NCBI GenBank assembly: GCA_964412685.1
Contig: CAYPPS010000035.1
Coordinates: 1 to 5,033 of the forward strand
Length of the DNA stretch: 5,033 nucleotides
Direction: 5' to 3'
Source: CAYPPS01 sp964412685
GTDB lineage: Bacteria > Patescibacteriota > Microgenomatia > PFEM01 > CAYPPS01
The translations under genes were made by a program, and so were the position numbers. Below are positions 1 to 5,033 of the stretch, in pieces. The notes under the pieces are model-generated. The model did no database searches. It was not told the origin of the DNA and saw only the letters and a list, made by a program, of their open reading frames with translations. Positions within the stretch are counted from its first letter, which is position 1; each line of letters begins with the position of its first letter.

Positions 1-990
1 GGTTTTGGCTTAATGGTTGTTTTAGCTTTTGCTTTATCGGCTTTTTTTTGGCTACCGGCTTTTTTTGAGGGCAAATACACTTTGAGAGATATTGTTACTA
101 AAGATAATATTACTGGCTTGGAACCTTTAGGTCGGTTAATTTGGTCACCTTGGAGCTATGGGGGAACAGGATCTTTAAGTGTCCAGCTAGGGCCGCTTCA
201 TTGGTTGTCGATTCTGGTTTCCCCGATCTTGCTTTTTGTTTTAAAAAAGAGAAAAGACAGGTTGTTTTATTTTGGTTTATTTATTCTTTTCAGTTTTGTT
301 GCTTCAATGTTTTTGATGTTACCCATTGCCCGACCGTTTTATCTTCAGTTTGACCTATTGCAGAAATTTCAGTTTGGTTGGCGTTTTCTTTCCTTGGCTC
401 TTTTTGCTCCGGTCTTTTTTGTCGCTATTTTGATTTCTTTTTTGAAAGAAAGCCAAAGAACAATTTTTCTTTTCTTGGTGATTGTTTCACTTTTAGGACT
501 AAGTTATCGATTCTGGCAGCCAAGGGATTATTTGTTAAAACCAGATTCTTATTACCAGCAAGCAACTTTTACGAGCACCAACGATACCGGGGAGAGCTCT
601 CCACGGTGGTCGATCCGAAGAATGGAAAGAGAAAGAAAAGCTGATTTGGAAGTAATTGAAGGTGAGGCAGAAATAAAGACAGGGAAAAGGAAGGTCGAAT
701 TTCATTCTTATGAAGTCAAAGTAAGGGAGAAGTCGCGTTTAGTGGAAAATACACTTTACTTTCCCAATTGGCAAATTTTGGCTAATGGGAAAATTTTGCC
801 AATTGAATTTCAGGATCCGGAATTTAGAGGATTAATGACGTTTTGGTTAGAACCAGGAGAATATCAGCTTGAGGTTGTTTTTAAAGAAACCAAGTTACGC
901 CAAGCGACTAATTGTCTAAGTTTTTTCTCATTGTTAAGTTTGTTTATTATTGGATTTTTACCTAGAATGTTAGAAAGAAAGAAAAGATGA
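1..990 (+). CDS. PTPS-related/YfhO-like multi-pass membrane protein, C-terminal part (5' truncated by window)
   Basis: The reading frame is open from base 1, so the gene begins upstream; 329 residues are visible, numbered here from the first codon. A hydrophobic segment (about 5-23) contains ALSAFFWLPAFFEGKYT. It is followed by a loop with SPWSYGGTG and LGPLHWLS (49-70), more membrane segments (about 66-82, 87-110, 126-147, 152-169), and a QFGWRFL motif (124-130). A hydrophilic region follows (about 172-300), with TGESSPRW and a beta-rich stretch (LYFPNWQILANGK; GEYQLEVVF), then a last membrane segment (304-321) and a basic tail. This order matches what I know of the '6-pyruvoyl-tetrahydropterin synthase-related' membrane proteins and YfhO relatives, which are GT-C-like and common in Patescibacteria. 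They are not pterin enzymes despite the name. Extracytoplasmic sugar transfer from a polyprenyl-phosphate donor is inferred, not shown; the catalytic N-terminal loop is outside the window. The TGA stop overlaps the next start by four bases. Confidence 0.75.
   Translation, partial: GFGLMVVLAFALSAFFWLPAFFEGKYTLRDIVTKDNITGLEPLGRLIWSPWSYGGTGSLSVQLGPLHWLSILVSPILLFVLKKRKDRLFYFGLFILFSFVASMFLMLPIARPFYLQFDLLQKFQFGWRFLSLALFAPVFFVAILISFLKESQRTIFLFLVIVSLLGLSYRFWQPRDYLLKPDSYYQQATFTSTNDTGESSPRWSIRRMERERKADLEVIEGEAEIKTGKRKVEFHSYEVKVREKSRLVENTLYFPNWQILANGKILPIEFQDPEFRGLMTFWLEPGEYQLEVVFKETKLRQATNCLSFFSLLSLFIIGFLPRMLERKKR
586..607. repeat. Near-perfect 22-bp palindrome inside the first gene
   Basis: The core GGAGAGCTCTCC (591-602) is a perfect 12-bp palindrome. 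It extends outward through one mismatched pair (G590/A603) to four more pairs, ACCG (586-589) against CGGT (604-607). It is GC-rich compared with its surroundings and lies in codons for the TGESSPRW segment. No function is evident and chance is possible. Confidence 0.5.
765..805. repeat. Inverted repeat with 11-bp arms inside the first gene
   Basis: CAATTGGCAAA (765-775) is the exact reverse complement of TTTGCCAATTG (795-805). After one T/T mismatch, three more A-T pairs (777-779 with 791-793) extend the stem, leaving an 11-base loop (780-790). No T-run follows the right arm, so it does not look like an intrinsic terminator. It encodes the NWQILANGKILPI segment, where the two similar QIL and KIL stretches account for some of the symmetry. 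Confidence 0.5.
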
Positions 991-1871
991 AAAAAGAGAA
1001 AATTTCAGTTGCGCTGGCGGTTTTCAATGAGGAGAAGAACTTATCTGCTTGCCTGGATTCGGTTAAGAATTGGGTAGACGAGATTGTTGTTGTTGATGGT
1101 GGCTCCAGCGATAAGACGGTCGCTGTCGCCGAGAAACATGGTGCTAAGGTGATCGAGACCACCAATCCGCCCATTTTTCATATCAATAAACAGAAAGCGA
1201 TTGATGCTTGTAAAGGAGATTGGATTTTACAGCTCGATGCCGATGAGCAAGTTTCGTCGAAGTTGGCTCAAGAGATAAAAGAGGTTCTTTCAATGAGCGA
1301 TCAAGAAAGGAAAGAGAGAAAACTTAGTTCGAACAAGCATTGGCTTTTTGAGAGACACCAGCAAATTTTGGCGAAACGAGACGGAAAGATTAATCAAAAC
1401 GGAGGAGTGGTCGCTTATTTTGTTTCTCGAAAAAATTATTTCCTCGGAACTTTTTTGAAACATGGTGGTGTTTACCCGGATGGAGTGATTAGGTTGATTA
1501 AAAAAAATCAAGCTTATTTCCCCTGTCGAAGCGTTCATGAACAGATTAAAATTAAGGGTGAAGTGGCGTGGTTGGAAAGCAGCCTACTTCATTTCCCTTT
1601 TCCTGAATTCAGTAATTATCTTGAAAAATCGATTTGTTATTCTCAAGAGAAAGCCCGACAGTTGTTTGAGAAAACAGCCAATAAGGGCAAAATCCCTTTT
1701 AGGATCTTAATTGATCAATTATTCTTGAGGCCAACGATAGTCTTTTTTCGGCTTTATTTTAGACATTTGGGCTTTAAAGACGGTTTCCCTGGTTTTGTTT
1801 TTGCTTTTTTCTCTTCCGTTCAGGAAATAATGGCTTTGGTCTTCTATTTTGAATTAGGGAAGAATGAATAA
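987..1871 (+). CDS. Family 2 glycosyltransferase (WaaE/KdtX-like, with Patescibacteria-type insert)
   Basis: This 294-residue protein has a GT-A nucleotide-sugar fold. Its N-terminal strand and first loop are SVALAVFNEEKNL (7-19), followed by EIVVVDGGSSDKT (32-44), which forms the nucleotide-binding part. The metal-binding DxD-type motif is LDADEQ (83-88). A charged stretch of about 40 residues follows (101-140, containing LFERHQQILAKRDGKI). Then come YFVSRKNYFLG, GGVYPDGVIRLI (160-171), the acceptor-side SVHEQ (182-186) and LLHFPFP (200-206). The C-terminus (about 236-290) is aromatic and hydrophobic (FFRLYFRHLGFKDGFPG) and probably associates with the membrane. Known relatives transfer sugars to lipid-linked acceptors on the cytoplasmic side; the donor and acceptor here cannot be told. 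The start is the first ATG, within the ATGA overlap with the preceding gene; only a weak purine run (AGAAAG) precedes it. The end overlaps the methyltransferase by eight bases. Confidence 0.88.
   Translation: MKKEKISVALAVFNEEKNLSACLDSVKNWVDEIVVVDGGSSDKTVAVAEKHGAKVIETTNPPIFHINKQKAIDACKGDWILQLDADEQVSSKLAQEIKEVLSMSDQERKERKLSSNKHWLFERHQQILAKRDGKINQNGGVVAYFVSRKNYFLGTFLKHGGVYPDGVIRLIKKNQAYFPCRSVHEQIKIKGEVAWLESSLLHFPFPEFSNYLEKSICYSQEKARQLFEKTANKGKIPFRILIDQLFLRPTIVFFRLYFRHLGFKDGFPGFVFAFFSSVQEIMALVFYFELGKNE
1856..1860 (+). promoter_or_regulatory. Possible Shine-Dalgarno for the methyltransferase gene
   Basis: AGGGA, continuing into AGA, lies only three bases before the ATG at 1864 and inside the last codons of the GT2 gene. 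It is the closest thing to a Shine-Dalgarno sequence before any start in the window. The spacing is shorter than usual, so it may be incidental. It does support the 1864 start. Confidence 0.35.
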
Positions 1872-2574
1872 ATCGGACAAGAAGGTCTGGGATAAGTATT
1901 GGAACTCTTCTTTTCATCAACCTGAAGTTGTTCATCAAGAGCTAGTTAACAATCTAAAGGCTGCGATTGGTGATTTTAAAGGCAAAAAAATTTTAGAAGT
2001 AGGTGCCGGCATGGGTGGCGATAGTCTTTATTTTGCCAAACAAGGCGGTTTGGTAACTGTTTTGGATTTCAGTCAAACGGCCCTGGATGTAATTAAAAAA
2101 GCGGCGGATAAACAAGAAATTAAACTAGAGCTTGTCAAGGCTGATGCTAGCAAGATGCCTTTCGGTGATGGGCAATTTGACATTGTTTTCCATCAGGGTT
2201 TTTTAGAACATTTCAAAAAACCACTCACCTTGCTCGAAGAGCAGAGCCGAGTGCTTAAAAAAGACGGTTTTTTGGCGGTTGATGTTCCCCAGCTTTTTAC
2301 CACCTATACCATCAAGAAACATTTTTTGATGCTTAAGGGTAAATGGTTCGCTGGCTGGGAGAGACAATTTTCCCCTTTTCAGCTTAAAAAATTAATTAAA
2401 CGAGCTGGCTTTGAAATTATTGAAAGTTATGGTTGGGGTTATTATGGCAAGCTGCACAAAATAAAAAACTTAAACCTAGGTGGTTGGTATAAACAACTTT
2501 GGAATTGGTTGGAGAAAAACAAAACTAGTTTATATTTAAATTTTTCTATTGGTGTTATTGCTCGAAAAAAATGA
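1864..2574 (+). CDS. Class I SAM-dependent methyltransferase
   Basis: This 236-residue soluble protein has a Rossmann-type methyltransferase core. A short N-terminal VWDKYWN helix (8-14) typical of these enzymes is followed by motif I, KILEVGAGMGGDS (42-54), which binds S-adenosylmethionine. The second-strand acidic residue is D68 in VTVLDFS, expected to contact the SAM ribose. Next come KADASKMPF (92-100; adenine-side motif II), FDIVFHQGFLEHF (105-117; motif III/IV) and LKKDGFLAVDVP (131-142), then a C-terminal region with AGFEIIESYGWGYYG (181-195). Its length fits a complete enzyme with a modest C-terminal extension. The acceptor cannot be read from sequence. Lying between two glycosyltransferases, it probably O-methylates a sugar of the glycan or caps the chain (inference). 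It overlaps the GT2 gene by eight bases and the GT4 gene by four (ATGA), so its translation is likely coupled to both. Confidence 0.88.
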   Translation: MNKSDKKVWDKYWNSSFHQPEVVHQELVNNLKAAIGDFKGKKILEVGAGMGGDSLYFAKQGGLVTVLDFSQTALDVIKKAADKQEIKLELVKADASKMPFGDGQFDIVFHQGFLEHFKKPLTLLEEQSRVLKKDGFLAVDVPQLFTTYTIKKHFLMLKGKWFAGWERQFSPFQLKKLIKRAGFEIIESYGWGYYGKLHKIKNLNLGGWYKQLWNWLEKNKTSLYLNFSIGVIARKK

Positions 2575-3662
2575 AGAAAACAGTCGCCATTGATGTTTCC
2601 CCGCTTTATTCCGGTGATCGGTTTCGGGGAGTAGGTTTCTACACCAAGAGACTAAGGGAGGCCTTAGGAGAAACACAAGCAAAACTTGATTTTAAGATAG
2701 AGTTTGTTAAAGAAAGTGAAGATTTGCTCGAAAAAAAGTTTGACTTGGTTCATTATCCCTATTTTTCGCCTTTCTTTTTAACTTTACCCAAAAGACCGTC
2801 TTCTCCTTTTATGGTGACAGTTCATGACTTGATTCCCTTAAAACATCCCGAGCATTTTCCTGCTGGTATCAGAGGAAAAATTGGCTGGTTGAAGCAAAAG
2901 ACCAGATTAAAAAAAGCTTCTGTGATACTCACAGATTCGTTGTTTTGGAAGAAAGAAATTACTCGACTGGTAGGATTTAATGAAAAAAATATTCATTCGA
3001 TTATGTTGGCCGCAGGAGAAAAATATCGATTAGTTAAAGATCGAGAGAAGTTGAATCGGATAAAAAGAAAATATAATTTGCCAGAGAAGTTTGTTTTATA
3101 TGTTGGCGATGTTAATTGGAACAAGAACATACCGGGGATTGTTGAAGCCTGCGGACAGGCTGAGGTACCTTTGGTGATGGTGGGGAAAAAGGTGATTAGC
3201 CGGAATTTTGATAGAAATCATCCGGAAAATCAGGATCTCGTTTGGGTTCAAGAGCAGATTGAGAAAACTGAATCTAAAAAAGAAGGCTTTCGAATTTTGC
3301 CTTTAGGTTTTGTTTCTGATGAAGATTTGATTTCGCTTTATAATTTGGCGACAGTTTTTTGTTTCCCTTCTTTTGACGAGGGCTTTGGCTTACCGGTGCT
3401 AGAAGCCTTTGCTTGTGGCTGTCCGGTGATTACCAGTAATTGCGGCAGTTTGCCTGAAGTGGCTGGCCCGGCCGCTTTGATGGTTGATCCTTTCAAGGTG
3501 GATTCAATTACCCAAGCTCTGTTAAAATTATTTAGTAGTTTGGAAGAAAGACAAAAGTGGAGCCGGAAAGGCTTGGTTCGGGCAAAAAAGTTTTCCTGGC
3601 GAAAAACAGCTCAGCAGACGATTGCCGTTTATCAAAGATTTTTAAATGAAAAAAGTAATTAA
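2571..3662 (+). CDS. GT4-family glycosyltransferase (GT-B fold)
   Basis: This 363-residue protein has the expected length and two-domain layout of a retaining GT-B enzyme. The N-terminal acceptor domain shows AIDVSPL (6-12), the glycine-rich RGVGFYTKRL loop (19-28) and TVHDLIPL (83-90). The C-terminal Glycos_transf_1 domain begins near KFVLYVGDVNWNKN (173-186), continues with ILPLGFVSDEDLISLYNLA (242-260), and carries the donor-binding EX7E pair E270/E278 in the FDEGFGLPVLEAFACGCPV segment (268-286). TSNCGSLPEVAGPAALMVDP follows. No membrane segment is evident, so it should act in the cytoplasm or at the inner face of the membrane with a nucleotide-sugar donor, perhaps GDP-mannose as in many relatives; specificity cannot be proven. 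The ATG lies in an ATGA overlap and is preceded by an A-rich run with no Shine-Dalgarno sequence, so re-initiation after the methyltransferase stop is likely. It overlaps the next gene by 17 bases. Confidence 0.9.
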   Translation: MKKTVAIDVSPLYSGDRFRGVGFYTKRLREALGETQAKLDFKIEFVKESEDLLEKKFDLVHYPYFSPFFLTLPKRPSSPFMVTVHDLIPLKHPEHFPAGIRGKIGWLKQKTRLKKASVILTDSLFWKKEITRLVGFNEKNIHSIMLAAGEKYRLVKDREKLNRIKRKYNLPEKFVLYVGDVNWNKNIPGIVEACGQAEVPLVMVGKKVISRNFDRNHPENQDLVWVQEQIEKTESKKEGFRILPLGFVSDEDLISLYNLATVFCFPSFDEGFGLPVLEAFACGCPVITSNCGSLPEVAGPAALMVDPFKVDSITQALLKLFSSLEERQKWSRKGLVRAKKFSWRKTAQQTIAVYQRFLNEKSN

Positions 3663-4806
3663 AGCCTTCAGCGAACTAGGAACTTTAGAATTTATTCTCG
3701 TTTCTTTTATTTTGTGGCGGATTCTCATTACTTTCTTTGCTTTGATTGGGGTTTTATTTTTACCGGTTGGTTCACCTTTTTTGGGAGGAGAACCTGGAGC
3801 CTACTCGAAAACTCCGCTTTTGTGGGGTTGGGCGAATTTTGACGGAGCTCATTATTGGGCGATTGCCAAGAGGGGTTACGTCCAGTTTGAACAAGCTTTT
3901 TTCCCAGTATACCCGCTCGTGGTTCGAGTATGGGCAAAGTTTCTGGGTAATTTACTTTTCTCTGGCTTACTGGTTTCTCATTTGGCTCTCCTCTTTGCTC
4001 TTTATCTTTTTTATTATTTGATGAGGTTAGATTTTAAGAAATCAGTTGCTAGGTTGGCTTTGATCTTATTGCTTATTTTCCCAACCTCTTTTTATTTCGG
4101 TAGCTTTTACACCGAAAGTTTTTTTCTTGCTTTAATTTTAGCTTCCTTCTATGCTGCGCGAAAAAAGAGTTGGTTTTGGGCTGGAATGATTGGTGCTTTT
4201 GCTAGCGCAACTCGATTAGCAGGAATTTTTCTCTTGCCTGCATTAGTAGTTGAATTTTATCTTCAAGCTAAAAAGACAAAAACAAAGTTTCATTTAAAAG
4301 ACTTTCTTTCTTTACTGCTGATCCCCTTGGGATTGGGGATTTATATATTTTATCTTTGGCGGACGACGGGAGATCCGCTCTATTTCTTTCATGTTCAGCC
4401 GTTTTTTGGCGCTGAGAGAAGTGGAGGGAAGATAATTTTACTCTATCAAGTTTTTTGGCGCTATTTAAAAATGATTTTTACTACCCCATTTAATCACACT
4501 TATTTTATTGTTTGGTTGGAATTGGTCAGCTTTGTTTCTTTTTTCGCCGCTTTAATTTTAGCTCTATTTAATCGAAAGGTCAGATTTTCTTATACCGTAT
4601 TTGGATTTTGCCTTTTACTTTTACCAACCCTAACCGGGACCTTGTCTTCTGTTCCCCGCTATGTTTTGCCGATTTTTCCGGGATTTATTGTCTTTGCTCT
4701 TTATGGGAGAAAAATGAGGTTTTTAAAATGGGGATATTTTTTAATAAGCCTGGTGTTGAGTGCCGTTTGTGTGATGTTCTTCATTCGGGGGTATTGGATT
4801 AGTTAA
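3646..4806 (+). CDS. PIG-V-like integral membrane mannosyltransferase (GT-C type)
   Basis: This 386-residue polytopic membrane protein is very rich in phenylalanine (about 52 residues). After membrane segment 1 (about 14-40) comes a large extracytoplasmic loop with the family signature. NFDGAHYWAIAKRGY (64-78) carries the likely catalytic D66 and H69, and QAFFPVYPLVVR (83-94) follows. About eight or nine more membrane segments are visible (roughly 104-126, 135-170, 175-203, 218-237, 287-307, 313-331, 337-353, 361-381). Near the C-terminus, SSVPRYVLPIFP (334-345) matches the family's PRY motif. PIG-V proteins are eukaryotic GPI mannosyltransferases using dolichol-phosphate-mannose. Bacterial homologues presumably use polyprenyl-phosphate-linked mannose or another hexose outside the membrane. 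The start is the only plausible ATG, as the next Met is residue 126. No Shine-Dalgarno sequence is visible and the start overlaps the GT4 gene by 17 bases, suggesting translational coupling. The mannose specificity is inferred. Confidence 0.82.
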   Translation: MKKVIKAFSELGTLEFILVSFILWRILITFFALIGVLFLPVGSPFLGGEPGAYSKTPLLWGWANFDGAHYWAIAKRGYVQFEQAFFPVYPLVVRVWAKFLGNLLFSGLLVSHLALLFALYLFYYLMRLDFKKSVARLALILLLIFPTSFYFGSFYTESFFLALILASFYAARKKSWFWAGMIGAFASATRLAGIFLLPALVVEFYLQAKKTKTKFHLKDFLSLLLIPLGLGIYIFYLWRTTGDPLYFFHVQPFFGAERSGGKIILLYQVFWRYLKMIFTTPFNHTYFIVWLELVSFVSFFAALILALFNRKVRFSYTVFGFCLLLLPTLTGTLSSVPRYVLPIFPGFIVFALYGRKMRFLKWGYFLISLVLSAVCVMFFIRGYWIS

Positions 4807-4809
4807 AAG

Positions 4810-5033
4810 ATGGATTTTAAAAAGCTTTACCTTCGTTATTCTAAGAACCAGCTTCTAAAAGGCAGTTTGATTCTTTTTGTCGGTTCGAACATTGCCAACG
4901 TTGGTAGTTATCTTTACCACTTACTTATGGGGAGAATGTTGGGCCCGGCTGATTACGGAGTTCTGGTTTCTTTGATTTCTGTTCTTTATATTTTAGGCGT
5001 TGCTGCTATAACTTTGAATACGGTTGTAGTCAG
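4810..5033 (+). CDS. Wzx-type polysaccharide flippase, N-terminal part (3' truncated by window)
   Basis: An open frame starts with ATG three bases after the stop of the PIG-V-like gene and runs off the window after 74 full codons. It starts MDFKKLYLRYSKNQLLKGS, a basic cytoplasmic tail, followed by membrane segment 1 (about 18-38, ILFVGSNIANVGSYLYHLL). A GRMLGPADYGVL turn follows (41-52), then membrane segment 2 (about 51-72). The 'R-x-LGP-x-x-YG' turn between the first two helices is a hallmark of the oligosaccharide flippase (Wzx/RfbX) branch of the MOP superfamily, whose members are usually about 400-500 residues. The expected role is to flip lipid-linked glycans from the inner to the outer leaflet, which fits the glycosyltransferases upstream. 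No clear Shine-Dalgarno sequence precedes it. Most of the protein is outside the window, so an intact gene cannot be confirmed. Confidence 0.82.
   Translation, partial: MDFKKLYLRYSKNQLLKGSLILFVGSNIANVGSYLYHLLMGRMLGPADYGVLVSLISVLYILGVAAITLNTVVV

Noticed and set aside
141..644. Alternate-frame plus-strand open frames (141-353 and 378-644) inside the first gene
   Set aside because: Both are Phe- and Cys-rich by-products of T-rich sequence; the main frame carries the recognisable family motifs.
962..1174. Minus-strand open frame of 70 codons across the first gene junction
   Set aside because: It lies opposite well-supported GT2 coding sequence, its product looks like no known family, and it has no plausible expression signals.
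1290..1538. Minus-strand open frame of 82 codons inside the GT2 gene
   Set aside because: It is fully antisense to conserved GT2 motifs and has low-complexity composition; it is a shadow of the real gene.
3728..3937. Minus-strand open frame of 69 codons inside the PIG-V-like gene
   Set aside because: It is antisense to the family signature loop and its protein has no recognisable features.
3746..4021. Alternate-frame plus-strand open frame of 91 codons with hydrophobic C-terminus
   Set aside because: It sits wholly inside the PIG-V-like gene in another frame. Its hydrophobicity follows from the T-rich membrane-protein coding sequence.
4321..4340. Small hairpin ATCCCC/GGGGAT in the PIG-V-like gene
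   Set aside because: The arms are only 6 bp, no T-run follows, and it is in the middle of a coding region; this is not a terminator.
4401..4462. 13-bp direct repeat GTTTTTTGGCGCT at 4401-4413 and 4450-4462
   Set aside because: The two copies are read in different codon phases, are T-run dominated, and have no flanking symmetry; this is most likely chance in a T-rich membrane-protein gene.

Overview
The window is one uninterrupted block of plus-strand genes, with no RNA gene, mobile element or intergenic space. It reads as the middle of an operon for building and exporting a surface polysaccharide or glycolipid. The genes in order are: the C-terminal part of a large multi-pass membrane protein (PTPS-related/YfhO-like, GT-C type); a family 2 glycosyltransferase; a class I SAM-dependent methyltransferase; a GT4-type glycosyltransferase; a PIG-V-like integral membrane mannosyltransferase; and the N-terminal part of a Wzx-type flippase. 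Both end genes run off the window.

Packing is extreme. Successive genes overlap by 4, 8, 4 and 17 bases, and the last pair is separated by 3 bases. There is therefore no room for an internal terminator, and any internal promoter would lie inside coding sequence. Most starts have no good Shine-Dalgarno sequence, so translational coupling is likely. The operon promoter must lie upstream of base 1 and its terminator downstream of base 5033.

The organism is probably an uncultivated bacterium of the Candidate Phyla Radiation (Patescibacteria), perhaps Microgenomates-like. This is inferred from the AT-rich, Phe/Lys/Ile-rich coding style, the gene packing, and protein variants that resemble those I remember from such genomes, especially the PTPS-related membrane protein and the GT2 with an LFERH...KRDGK insert. 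TGA ends two of the genes at tight overlaps, so the standard bacterial code applies, which argues against the TGA=Gly lineages (Gracilibacteria/Absconditabacteria). A phylum call needs a database search.

A plausible working model is inference only. The soluble or peripheral GT2 and GT4 enzymes add sugars to a lipid carrier on the cytoplasmic face and the methyltransferase modifies the glycan or a precursor. The flippase then moves the lipid-linked product across the membrane. The two GT-C-type membrane proteins add further sugars on the outer face from polyprenyl-phosphate-sugar donors. No strong case for an undescribed system can be made from this window. The points of interest are the combination of genes, a few family-specific variations and two DNA palindromes inside the first gene.
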